Shown here in pieces: positions 47,754-55,854 of a stretch of DNA of 64,000 bases. Under the pieces are notes generated by a model. The model made no database searches. It saw nothing but the letters and a program-made list of their open reading frames with translations, and was not told where the DNA came from. Origin of the DNA: RYN-428 sp035551995. Its GTDB lineage: Bacteria; Planctomycetota; Phycisphaerae; Tepidisphaerales; Tepidisphaeraceae. The stretch is taken from contig DASZME010000086.1 in assembly GCA_035551995.1 (NCBI GenBank), forward strand, positions 194,584 to 258,583. Direction: 5' to 3'. Every line of letters begins with the position of its first letter. The first letter of the stretch is position 1. Position numbers and translations under genes: made by a program.

Positions 47754-48518
47754 GTGAGACTGCTTATCGCAATACCGATCCATAACGAGGAAAAATACGT
47801 CGATCGCGTCATCGATAAAATCAAGAAATTTCACGACGATCTGCTGGTGATCGACGACGGCAGTACCGATGCGACGCCGGAGCTTTTGGCTCGTCGAGCG
47901 GACGTGAAGGTCATTCGACATCCCATTAATCGCGGGTACGGCAAGAGCCTGATCGACGCCTTCGCCTACGCCGACGCTCACGCGTATGACTGGGTGATCA
48001 CCATGGACTGCGACGAGCAGCATGAGCCTGAGCGAATCCCGTCATTTATCGAGGCGATCGAAACCGACAAATGGGATCTGATTAGCGGCTCGCGCTACCT
48101 CTCGCCGCGCGGCGACGACGACCTGCCCCCCGGCGATCGCCAGAGCATCAACGCCACCATCACGGAGATGCTCAACGATTTGTTCGATCTCGGCATCACC
48201 GACGCTTTCTGCGGCTACAAGGCGCATCGCGTCAGCGCCATGCGCCATCTGCGTCTCACGGAAACCGGCTACGCTTTCCCACTTCAACTTTGGCCGCAAA
48301 TCTGGTCGGCGGGCTTTCGTCTGACTGAAATCCCCGTTCGGCTGATCTATAATGACCCGACTCGCCATTTCGGCGGCAACCTTGACGACGCGGGAAATCG
48401 GCTGCGTCATTATCTTGACGTGCTTAAGTCCGAAATGCGGCGGCTAAACGCCGATCCGCTTGAGCCGACCAGAGGCGAGCCGGTCGTCGAGGTGGAATCC
48501 TGCTGCTGTGGAAAATAA
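47754..48518 (+). CDS. glycosyltransferase family 2 (dolichyl-phosphate-mannose-synthase-like)
   Basis: A protein of 254 residues starting at GTG with GGGAGA at suitable spacing. An upstream in-frame ATG gives an Arg/Trp-rich extension. The GT-A fold shows LLIAIPIHNEEKYVDRVID, LLVIDDGSTDATPELL, NRGYGKSLIDAFAYA, and ITMDCDEQHEPERIP with the D-x-D-type metal site. There is no C-terminal membrane helix, so it is a soluble DPM1/DesI-like enzyme transferring a sugar from a nucleotide donor to a lipid carrier. It ends with a Cys-rich tail (ESCCCGK). Next gene is 33 bp downstream. Confidence 0.92.
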   Translation: MRLLIAIPIHNEEKYVDRVIDKIKKFHDDLLVIDDGSTDATPELLARRADVKVIRHPINRGYGKSLIDAFAYADAHAYDWVITMDCDEQHEPERIPSFIEAIETDKWDLISGSRYLSPRGDDDLPPGDRQSINATITEMLNDLFDLGITDAFCGYKAHRVSAMRHLRLTETGYAFPLQLWPQIWSAGFRLTEIPVRLIYNDPTRHFGGNLDDAGNRLRHYLDVLKSEMRRLNADPLEPTRGEPVVEVESCCCGK

Positions 48519-48551
48519 GTCGGCGGCGTCTTTGACTTCAAATTCCAGCCC

Positions 48552-50066
48552 ATGACTCCAACCGCATCCCCTCCGCGCTACGACCGCTGGAAAGCTCCCA
48601 CGGAGGACGGCCACGTCCTGATCTGGCCTTCGCCGGCGCAGGTGTCGGCCGATGCGATCGACAATCACGCCCGGCTCACTTCCGCCGATACCGTAAAACT
48701 TCAAAACGTCCCGCTGCCGCAAGTGAGAACCCGCCTCCGCCAATGGCTTGGCCACGGCGAAGAGGATCGCCCGCTGATCGCCACCGGCCATCAGGCGGAG
48801 CTTCATCATCCCGGCGTCTGGGTGAAAAATGCGTTCATCAAAATCGCGGCCCATCGGTTGGGCGGACGGGCGATTCACTTTGCCGTCGATACCGACGAAC
48901 CCAAGCACCTTCAACTGCGCTGGCCCGGCGGATCGGTCGCGCTGACCGATTCCGATCGGCTGAAAGAAGAGTGGAGCGGTTTAGTCCCCGCGCCGACCCC
49001 CGCGCACCTGGCGGAAGTGGCCAATGTTTTCGACGCCGCCGCCCGCGCGTGGCATTTCAAGCCGGTCGTCCCTCCATTTCTCGATTCGATGCGACGCTCG
49101 GCCGGCACGTCGGCCAATCTTCCCGCCGCTTTGTCCGGCGCCGTTCACGACCTCGACGCGACGCTGGGCCTGCATTATGACTCCCGCCTGGTATCGCCGA
49201 TTTGTTTTTCCGAGCCTTACCTGCTGTTCGTGCACCACATCCTGGCGCGGGCGGATTTATTCGCCGCCGACTACAACGCTTCGCTGGAAGAATACCGGCG
49301 GGAAAATAAGATCCGCACGCCCGGCCGGCCGATGCCGAATCTCAAGTGCCTGCCCGAAGGCTGCGAAGCGCCGTTCTGGCTCGATGACCTGAGCGCCGGC
49401 TCCCGTTCCCGCGCCGCCGTGGCGCGCGAAGATGGCGCCCTGGTTCTGGTCTTGCGCAACGGCGAGCGCTTCCGATTCGACCCCGCCGCCGACGGATGGT
49501 CGGCCGCGGGGGCGCTTTTGCTTTTCCTCCGCCGCAACGGCGTTCGCCTCGCTCCGCGCGCCCTGACGCTGACGGCGGTGTTGCGGCTTCTCGCCGCCGA
49601 TCAGTTCGTGCACGGCATCGGCGGGGGCCAGTACGATCAGGTGCTCGACAAGCTCATCGCCCGCCATTTCCAGCTTGACCCGCCGCGTTTTTCCATCACC
49701 ACCGCGACGCTCTATTTCCCCGGCGCCATCGGCCAGCGGCACATCTGTATTCGCTGTCTGGCCGAAGACGGTCATCGCCTGAAGCATGCGGTTCTCGGCC
49801 AGACCAAATCGCAATACGTCAACGCCATCGCGTCGGCCCCGCGTCATTCGATGGAACGCTCGGCCCTCTTCACGGAAATGCACGAGAAATTATTCGCCGC
49901 CCGCAAAAGCGACATCTATCGGCGATGGTCCGACAGCTACGACCAGGCAAAAAATCGCGAAAAGCAGGAAAAGGCGATCTTCGACCGCGAGATGTTTTAC
50001 GCCATCCAGCCCGCCGACCGGCTGGCGGAAATGATCGAGAAATACCGCGCGGCGTTCGCCCGATAG
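48552..50066 (+). CDS. conserved protein distantly resembling BshC
   Basis: A cytoplasmic protein of 504 residues, unrecognised at family level. Several positions recall BshC, the cysteine-adding enzyme of bacillithiol synthesis: LIATGHQAELHHPGVWVKNAF where BshC has TGQQ-x-GL-x-x-GP, IHFAVDTDEPKHLQL where BshC has VPVFW-x-x-EDHD, and a C-terminal coiled segment. The active-site details are not conserved, so an equivalent reaction is not claimed. It follows the GT2 gene by 33 bp. Alternative: an uncharacterised planctomycete family of the same fold. Confidence 0.4.
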   Translation: MTPTASPPRYDRWKAPTEDGHVLIWPSPAQVSADAIDNHARLTSADTVKLQNVPLPQVRTRLRQWLGHGEEDRPLIATGHQAELHHPGVWVKNAFIKIAAHRLGGRAIHFAVDTDEPKHLQLRWPGGSVALTDSDRLKEEWSGLVPAPTPAHLAEVANVFDAAARAWHFKPVVPPFLDSMRRSAGTSANLPAALSGAVHDLDATLGLHYDSRLVSPICFSEPYLLFVHHILARADLFAADYNASLEEYRRENKIRTPGRPMPNLKCLPEGCEAPFWLDDLSAGSRSRAAVAREDGALVLVLRNGERFRFDPAADGWSAAGALLLFLRRNGVRLAPRALTLTAVLRLLAADQFVHGIGGGQYDQVLDKLIARHFQLDPPRFSITTATLYFPGAIGQRHICIRCLAEDGHRLKHAVLGQTKSQYVNAIASAPRHSMERSALFTEMHEKLFAARKSDIYRRWSDSYDQAKNREKQEKAIFDREMFYAIQPADRLAEMIEKYRAAFAR

Positions 50067-50158
50067 CACCGCAGGAGCATCCGTGAGAATCCGCGACTGT
50101 TCGCGCCGGCGATGTCGGCAAAAATTGGCACTCATTCATATTGCCGAGCAGTGCATTT

Positions 50159-50539
50159 TTACGAGGCTTTTCGTACCATCCCGCGCCAGCGTTTTGGGTC
50201 ATGATTAACCTCGTCGAGCAGGCGCCGCCCCCACGCTGCGGGGACTCGGTTGCCCTGCTCCCAGGCTTGTATCAGGACGGTCGAGACACCCAATAGGTGG
50301 GCAAATACGGATTGACTTACGCCGATCCTGTCGCGCGTGGCGCGCACGGCCTGGGCGGTGTAATTGGCCGGTGGATCGGGAACCTCCACGCGGCGTATGG
50401 TGTATTTCAAGCCGAGCGCAACGCCGGCTTCCAAAGCGTCGGCAAACTCGGTCAGGTCGGCAAGAATCGCCGCTCCGGTGGCTTGCGCAGTCGCGCTTGT
50501 CTTGGGAGCACGTCTCTGTTTCTTCGTCCTGTTTTTCAT
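50159..50539 (-). CDS. antitoxin-like helix-turn-helix protein (HigA/XRE type)
   Basis: A protein of 126 residues. An N-terminal Lys/Thr-rich region precedes a DNA-binding XRE-type helix-turn-helix (AVRATRDRIGVSQSVFAHLLG, VSTVLIQAWEQGNRVPAAWGRR). It follows the toxin gene with a two-base gap on the same strand. The toxin-first order is typical of higBA-type systems. It would bind the toxin and repress the promoter. Confidence 0.82.
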   Translation of the reverse strand: MKNRTKKQRRAPKTSATAQATGAAILADLTEFADALEAGVALGLKYTIRRVEVPDPPANYTAQAVRATRDRIGVSQSVFAHLLGVSTVLIQAWEQGNRVPAAWGRRLLDEVNHDPKRWRGMVRKAS

Positions 50540-50541
50540 GG

Positions 50542-50892
50542 TTATCCTCCGGCTCCGAGGATCTCACGGATTCGGTTCAGCACTGCTTTGATGCCGCTGC
50601 ATGTAGCGGCATCGAGATTTTCCTCATTCTTCTTCAGATACAGCGTCGCCAGCAGAGTCAATTCGTAGTCGGGAAACTGAGCGAATCCAACGCGCATCGA
50701 CCCACTTTTCCCTTTATCGCGAGAAGGAGGAGCGAAGCGAATTTTTCGCAGCCCGCCCGTCCCGCGCATGACGCCGTGCGCGGAAGGATCGCGCATAATC
50801 GCCGATTCCAACGCCTGCAAGTCCTCGTCGGTCAATTTCTCGGCTCGCCACCGATTGCCGAACGTCGGCATCTGGCTGAGCGTCCACTTCAC
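50542..50892 (-). CDS. RelE/HigB-like toxin
   Basis: A protein of 116 residues starting at GTG. It has the RelE-superfamily core: LTDEDLQALESAIMRDPSAH, MRGTGGLRKIRFAPPSRDKGKSG (the basic strand) and MRVGFAQFPDYELTLLATLYLKKNEE. HigB-2/RelE-like enzymes cut mRNA at the ribosome. The gene is followed by the antitoxin, and a palindromic AT-rich site lies just upstream. Activity is inferred. Confidence 0.82.
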   Translation of the reverse strand: MKWTLSQMPTFGNRWRAEKLTDEDLQALESAIMRDPSAHGVMRGTGGLRKIRFAPPSRDKGKSGSMRVGFAQFPDYELTLLATLYLKKNEENLDAATCSGIKAVLNRIREILGAGG

Positions 50893-50907
50893 TTGCGATA
50901 TTGTATC

Positions 50908-50922
50908 ACTATGTAATATAGT
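50908..50922 (-). promoter_or_regulatory. palindromic putative operator of the toxin-antitoxin pair
   Basis: ACTATGTAATATAGT is an inverted repeat with arms ACTAT and ATAGT, flanked on both sides by GTATC. It lies 15 bases upstream of the toxin start in an AT-rich patch, in contrast to the GC-rich surroundings. Such sites bind the antitoxin of autoregulated pairs. Confidence 0.5.
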
Positions 50923-50994
50923 ATCAAGCTACGTTACTCACGGTCCATATCCGTCGCTTGCGTTCGACGGCGGCCTTCGCGAGACTTTCCGGCG

Positions 50995-51834
50995 ATGAAA
51001 CTCGCATTCTCAACCAACGCCTACACGCGGTTTCCGCTCCTCGAGGCCCTGCACGACATCAAGCACGCCGGGTTTGCGGGCGTCGAAATTCTCGCGGACG
51101 TGCCACATGCCTATCCCCCGCTCATCACCGCGCAATTGACGGCCAGCGTCGTTAAAGCACTCGAAACAACCGGCCTGTCCGTCAGCAACGTCAATTGCAA
51201 TTGTTCGTTTGGCTACTGGAAACACGCCCCGCCGGAGCCGTACTTTGAGCCAAGCCTCATCAGCCCGATCGCCAGGTATCGAGCCGACCGGTCGGCGATG
51301 ATCATGACCACGCTCGATTTCGCAAAGCGGATCGGCGCCCGGAACATCAGCATTACCAGCGGCCGAACCCTTGGCGGCATGCCTCCTGACAAAGCCGCCG
51401 TCCAATTCGCCGAGTCGATGCGTCCCATTCTTGACCATGCCGACAAACTGGGAATCGACGTCGGCGTCGAATGCGAGCCCGGCCTGTTCCTGGAATACAT
51501 CGCCGAGCTTCGCGACTGGATCGACCGCCTCGGCCACTCCCGTTTTGGCGCCAACCTCGACATCGGCCACAGCGTCGTGATCGGCGAATCGATTTCTGAA
51601 GTGGTCGCGATGGTGAACGGTCGCATCTGGAACATGCACGTCGAGGACCTGCCGGGCCGAAAGCACTACCACATGATTCCAGGCGAGGGCACGCTGGATT
51701 GGGATTCGCTGAAATTGGCGTTGGAGAAAATTCAATATGATCGGTTTCTGACGGTAGAACTTTATACGCACACCGAAAATCCGCGGGAAGCCGCCGAAAA
51801 AAGTTTCGCGTTCCTGTCGAAGAAATTCGGATAG
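50995..51834 (+). CDS. sugar phosphate isomerase/epimerase-like TIM-barrel protein
   Basis: A protein of 279 residues of the xylose isomerase-like TIM-barrel group. It has KLAFSTNAYTRFPLLEALH, the KHAGFAGVEILADVPHAY segment, IDVGVECEPGLFLEYIAEL with the metal-ligand Glu, FGANLDIGHSVVIG with Asp-x-Gly-His, IWNMHVEDLPGRKHYHMIPGEG and the final LTVELYTH. Metal-binding residues (E, D, H, H, E) appear complete, unlike in the gene at 1830. Substrate unknown. It lies upstream of the DsbD N-domain gene by 30 bp. Confidence 0.9.
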   Translation: MKLAFSTNAYTRFPLLEALHDIKHAGFAGVEILADVPHAYPPLITAQLTASVVKALETTGLSVSNVNCNCSFGYWKHAPPEPYFEPSLISPIARYRADRSAMIMTTLDFAKRIGARNISITSGRTLGGMPPDKAAVQFAESMRPILDHADKLGIDVGVECEPGLFLEYIAELRDWIDRLGHSRFGANLDIGHSVVIGESISEVVAMVNGRIWNMHVEDLPGRKHYHMIPGEGTLDWDSLKLALEKIQYDRFLTVELYTHTENPREAAEKSFAFLSKKFG

Positions 51835-51863
51835 ATGCAGGTTTGCAGTCAAAAGGAAATCGC

Positions 51864-52706
51864 ATGAACCGCAGCTTCCTGGCGTTTGTTGTTTCGTCGC
51901 TGATCGCTCTATCGGCTGCGCGGGCCGCCGGACCCGCCGCCGGCGACAATCCCGTTAAAGCTTCGTTGATATCCGACGCGTCGCACGTTCGCGCCGGCCG
52001 TCCTTTCACGATCGGCGTGCTTCTGGAAATCGATCCCGGATGGCACGTCTACTGGACCAATCCCGGCGACAGCGGGGCGCCGACGGTCGTGAAGTTCAAC
52101 GCGCCGGAGGGGTTTGTGATCACGCCCGATCCGTTTCCGATTCCGCGCGCCTTTCGGCAGGGAAAGGAGACGACGTATGGATACGATCGAGAGGCGCTGT
52201 TCACGGCTCGCGTTACGCCGTCAATGGACATTCGTATCGGCATGCCGGTGACTTTCGAAGCGTCGATCAACTGGTTAGCCTGCAAGGAAGCGTGCATCCC
52301 CGGCAAGGCGTCGCTCGCCTTGGCGATGAAAGCGGAAGACCACACCGGTCCGGCCAACGTCGAAGATTTCAAGCGATACGCAACGACCGTCGCGGCCAAA
52401 TCGGCACGCCCGGCCGACGTCGGATCCATCCAGCGAAAGGTGGACGCCGCCACGCACGTCGAAACCTTGACGGTGCATTGGAAAAATCCGGTGACCTCAA
52501 TTCAGCTTTTCCCGGGCGCTGACGAAGCCGTGACGGTCAATCATATCGTCGTCAAGAAAACCGAGAACGACGCGACGGACATCACCATGAAAATCGACAT
52601 GGCGAGCGATCAAAAGCCGGCGTCGAATTTTTTGCCGGTGTTGCTGGTTTGGCGGGATTCAGGCGGCCATATGCTTGGGTGGGAAACGGACGTTCAGGTA
52701 AAGTGA
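51864..52706 (+). CDS. exported protein with DsbD N-terminal-like domain
   Basis: A protein of 280 residues with a signal peptide (LAFVVSSLIALSAARAAG). It contains PGWHVYWTNPGDSGAPTVVKF and later YGYDREALFTARV and ASINWLACKEACIPGKA, which are the N-terminal periplasmic module motifs of DsbD/ScsB-type proteins with a Cys pair (CKEAC). The membrane reductase and C-terminal thioredoxin domain that normally follow are missing. The ATG at 51864 follows AAAAGG. A redox adaptor role is inferred only. Confidence 0.75.
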   Translation: MNRSFLAFVVSSLIALSAARAAGPAAGDNPVKASLISDASHVRAGRPFTIGVLLEIDPGWHVYWTNPGDSGAPTVVKFNAPEGFVITPDPFPIPRAFRQGKETTYGYDREALFTARVTPSMDIRIGMPVTFEASINWLACKEACIPGKASLALAMKAEDHTGPANVEDFKRYATTVAAKSARPADVGSIQRKVDAATHVETLTVHWKNPVTSIQLFPGADEAVTVNHIVVKKTENDATDITMKIDMASDQKPASNFLPVLLVWRDSGGHMLGWETDVQVK

Positions 52707-52742
52707 AATCGAATGGAATTAGCGTTTCTTGTGCTGGTGCAG

Positions 52743-52800
52743 CGAGCTTCGATCGTGAAACACGTCCCGCAAGCGGGGCCGCTAATACGCGGGTAGTGCA
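52743..52800 (+). repeat. REP-like intergenic repeat, copy 3
   Basis: GAGCTTCGATCGTGAAACACG, TCCCGCAAGCGGGG (52765-52778) and CCGCTAATACGCGGG match the family. It lies in the 200-bp gap after the DsbD-like gene. Confidence 0.75.
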
Positions 52801-52907
52801 TCGTCACACAATGATTTTGGGAAGTCAGCGGGGTTTACCCTGATTTGGAAGCGTCACTATGTAGTAGCGTGTTTTTGAGGAGGATGGGCTTCGGAGGGAA
52901 GTGAATC

Positions 52908-53339
52908 CTAGTCCAGCTTTTCCGCCTCCAGCCCGATATTTTTTTCGCCCGCCGCTTTTTTCTCGGCGTATTTTTTTACCCACGTCTCGAAACTCTTACC
53001 CGCCGCCGTGTCACGGCCGGTGAATTCAACGCGAGCGACCTGATCGTAGGGAACCGAAATTTTCTGCTCTTCGTTCTTGGGAAACAGCCGCACGATACAG
53101 TCGCCGAGCGTGTGACCATCGCTACGGCGATCGAAAATGTAACCTTCGATCACGCGGCCATCCTTGAGCGTGAGCGTGACGTCGCCGCGATAGTCAAACG
53201 CTTTTTCGAAGGCGGCGCGAATTTCGTCGCCGGTGGCCAGAGATGGGATCCATCCTTCGAGGTTTTCGTGGATAACCCCAACTCCATTCGCGGCGGATTG
53301 CTCGGCGTCATACGGACGGGCTTTGGTTTCTTGCGGCAT
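52908..53339 (-). CDS. small conserved hypothetical protein near hopanoid genes
   Basis: A protein of 143 residues starting MPQETKARPYDAEQSAANGVG. The middle is a compact beta unit, GDVTLTLKDGRVIEGYIFDRR then EEQKISVPYDQVARVEFTGRD, resembling an Sm-like or PRC-like barrel. The C-terminus is a charged helix (FETWVKKYAEKKAAGEKN). I do not know its family. It lies 192 bp downstream of hpnH on the same strand, so it may be part of the same cluster. Confidence 0.6.
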   Translation of the reverse strand: MPQETKARPYDAEQSAANGVGVIHENLEGWIPSLATGDEIRAAFEKAFDYRGDVTLTLKDGRVIEGYIFDRRSDGHTLGDCIVRLFPKNEEQKISVPYDQVARVEFTGRDTAAGKSFETWVKKYAEKKAAGEKNIGLEAEKLD

Positions 53340-53531
53340 CTGAGTTAACCCTCTCGGCAATGATTGTTCACGAAAAATCGCCACGTGCTGGTACTTTGAT
53401 AGCCGAGGGCGCAAGCCGCGGCGGCGACCGCGTCAGGTCCGCGCGACCAAATCAGAGCCGCGAGTTTCCAAGCCGCTATCGAAAAAATTCGGAGTGCCAT
53501 CCACGGAACTTACGTTTCGAAACTCCGCCCG

Positions 53532-54659
53532 TCACGCATTCTGGAACTCGGGTTCTTTTTTTGCCGCCTTGACGTTTAACGGCACCAACTGCCCCGGATG
53601 CCGGCGCGGCGTGTTCGCTACCGCTTTGGCGGCGTCGGCATTTTTATACGTTCCGCCTAACACCGTCGCGCGGGCGGCGCGGAATATCCCAGTGAGTGAG
53701 AAGGTGTCGTTGACGGCACTGGCTTCATAGCCGCTGTGCACCATGCAGTTGCGGCACTTGGGGTTGCCGGACTCGGTGCCGTACCGTTCCCACTCGGTGG
53801 TTTCGATCAGTTCGCTGAAGCGATCGACGTAGCCGTCGGATAGGAGATAGCAGGGCTTTTGCCATCCGAAAATGTTGTAGGTCGGCATTCCCCATGGCGT
53901 GCACTTATATTGCTGCTTGCCCATCAGAAATTCCAGGAACAACGGGCTTTGATTGAAGTGCCATTTGCCGTTGCGATTGCTCAGGATGTTGCGGAAAAGC
54001 TCGCGGGTCTTGTCGCGGGGAAGAAAATGCTGCTGGTCCGGCGCCTTATCGTAGCTGTAGCCGGGCGAAAGCATCATGCCTTCCACGCCAAGGTCCATCA
54101 TCTCGTCGAAAAACGCGCGGACGCTCACCGGGTCGGCGCCGTCAAAAAGGGTGGTGTTGGTGGTGACGCGGAAGCCGCGCTTGACGGCTTCGCGAATGCC
54201 TTCGACCGCGGTTTCAAACGTGCCGTCGCGACAGACGGCAAAATCATGGTGGTCTTTTTGGCCGTCCATGTGGACGCTGAAGGTGAGATATTTGCTGGGC
54301 TTAAACAGATCGATCTTTTCCTTCAGCAGCAGCGCGTTGGTGCAGAGGTAGATATACTTTTTTCGGGCGACAAGGCCTTGGACGATCTCCTTGATATTCG
54401 GATGCAGCAACGGTTCGCCGCCGGGGATGCTGACCATGGGGGCGCCGCACTCGTCAACGGCCGCGAAACATTGTTCCGGCGTAAGCTGCTTCTTAAGAAC
54501 GTGCGGCGGATATTGAATCTTCCCGCACCCGGCACACGCGAGATTGCAACGAAAAAGCGGTTCAAGCATCAATACAAGCGGATAGCGTTTGCGTCCCGAA
54601 AGCTTTTGCTTGATGACATACGTCGCCACCGTCCACATTTGCGAAACTGGCACACCCAT
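53532..54659 (-). CDS. hpnH: radical SAM adenosyl-hopene transferase HpnH
   Basis: A protein of 375 residues with the radical SAM cluster motif FRCNLACAGCGKIQYPPH (C38, C42, C45). The family pattern continues with GGEPLLHPNIKEIVQGL, LTFSVHMDGQKDHHDF, WHFNQSPLFLEFLMG and the C-terminal CTPWGMPTYNIFGWQKPCYLL plus CRNCMVHSGYE. HpnH joins an adenosyl radical to diploptene, starting the C35 hopanoid side chain. It faces hpnG across 251 bp, so the two probably share a promoter region. No squalene-hopene cyclase is in the window. Confidence 0.95.
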   Translation of the reverse strand: MGVPVSQMWTVATYVIKQKLSGRKRYPLVLMLEPLFRCNLACAGCGKIQYPPHVLKKQLTPEQCFAAVDECGAPMVSIPGGEPLLHPNIKEIVQGLVARKKYIYLCTNALLLKEKIDLFKPSKYLTFSVHMDGQKDHHDFAVCRDGTFETAVEGIREAVKRGFRVTTNTTLFDGADPVSVRAFFDEMMDLGVEGMMLSPGYSYDKAPDQQHFLPRDKTRELFRNILSNRNGKWHFNQSPLFLEFLMGKQQYKCTPWGMPTYNIFGWQKPCYLLSDGYVDRFSELIETTEWERYGTESGNPKCRNCMVHSGYEASAVNDTFSLTGIFRAARATVLGGTYKNADAAKAVANTPRRHPGQLVPLNVKAAKKEPEFQNA

Positions 54660-54910
54660 AAAACACGTTCCCTTGGGTTTTTTCGATCACCCGTTAATCC
54701 AACCAGCATAACCAACGCGCGGTATTATTCCAATCCGCAATGCGAATCCCCACTCAAGTCCGGTACAAACCCGCGCGAAGCCCCGGCACGCCGTACCGGG
54801 GCTTTGGGGGCGCGAACACGCTGAAAGCATGCCCGCGTCGACACTTAACGCATATACCGCGTTTCTTCCGTCGCAACCACACTTATTATCGGTACAATGC
54901 CCCTCGCGTG

Positions 54911-55600
54911 GTGAGGCGACGTTTGGTCATTTTGACGGCGGTGGCCCTCGAAGGCAGGGCGATCGCAACCGCGTGGGGTCTTCCCGCTCCCAAACCGGGC
55001 AAACCGGCGCGCTCCGCCAATGTAGCGACAATCGTCGAAATTCGTCTCGTCGGCATCGGCGCAACGCATATGCCGGCTGAACGCAGCCGCAATCCGCCGC
55101 ACGGCATCATCATGGCGGGACTGGCTGGCGCCCTGGACCCGTCGCTACGGGTAGGCGATGTGGTGCTTGATGACTGCCCGGCGGATTACCATCCGCTTAC
55201 CCAATTTCGCGCCGGCAAAATCGTCGCCTCGCCGACGGTCATCGCAACGCCCGCGCAAAAACGTGCCCTCTTCGAGCAAACCGGAGCGTTGGCGGTGGAT
55301 ATGGAAAGCGCCATCGCCCGTGCGGCGGCGACGGAAATGAACGTGCCGTTCGTGTCGATCCGCGCCATTTCCGACGCCGCCGATGAATCGCTTAACCCCG
55401 CGATCCTGAAGATGGTCGATGCGTTCGGAAAGCCTCGGCCGATGTCGCTTGCCTTAACCCTTCTTCGACGCCCCACGCTCATTCCCGGTTTAATTCGACT
55501 CGGCAAGTCGTCCAACTTCGCCGCCCGAAATCTCGCGACGGCGGTTTATGCGATTGTTCAGCAATGGTCCGCGATTGAACTGGCGCCCTCACGCGAGTAG
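54911..55600 (+). CDS. hpnG: hopanoid-associated nucleoside phosphorylase HpnG
   Basis: A protein of about 229 residues starting at GTG (RRRLVILTAVALEGRAIA). It has the nucleoside-phosphorylase fold: IVEIRLVGIGATHMP, MAGLAGALDPSLRVGDVVLDD, ALAVDMESAIARAAAT with the ribose-binding Glu, and FVSIRAISDAADES with its conserved Asp. HpnG removes adenine from adenosylhopane, the step following HpnH. A long upstream in-frame ATG adds 57 Arg-rich residues and is unlikely. The pairing with hpnH supports the call. Confidence 0.9.
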   Translation: MRRRLVILTAVALEGRAIATAWGLPAPKPGKPARSANVATIVEIRLVGIGATHMPAERSRNPPHGIIMAGLAGALDPSLRVGDVVLDDCPADYHPLTQFRAGKIVASPTVIATPAQKRALFEQTGALAVDMESAIARAAATEMNVPFVSIRAISDAADESLNPAILKMVDAFGKPRPMSLALTLLRRPTLIPGLIRLGKSSNFAARNLATAVYAIVQQWSAIELAPSRE

Positions 55601-55691
55601 GCTCGGCACATGTGGTATTGCCACGCATGAAAGCCGACGGAGACGGATCAATCGAATTATAAACTATTTGCGGCGTTGAGTAATGAGCGTC

Positions 55692-55754
55692 GGTCGCGAA
55701 ACGTGCCCCGCGAGCGGCCTCGCTAAACACGGAGATGCTGCAGCGACCTGAAAC
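55692..55754 (+). repeat. REP-like intergenic repeat, copy 4
   Basis: GGTCGCGAAACGTGCCCCGCG, AGCGGCCTCGCTAAACACGG and GCAGCGACCTGAAACG match the family consensus with several changes in the core. It precedes the GH2-like gene. Confidence 0.7.
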
Positions 55755-55854
55755 GCCATCGAAAGCAATTCGGGTCCTTCGATTTCCGGGCCGAGTCCTT
55801 CCGTCTTCATTCGCGGCGATATGCTTCCCCTTGGCCGTGTTTTCGGAGCTTGTT

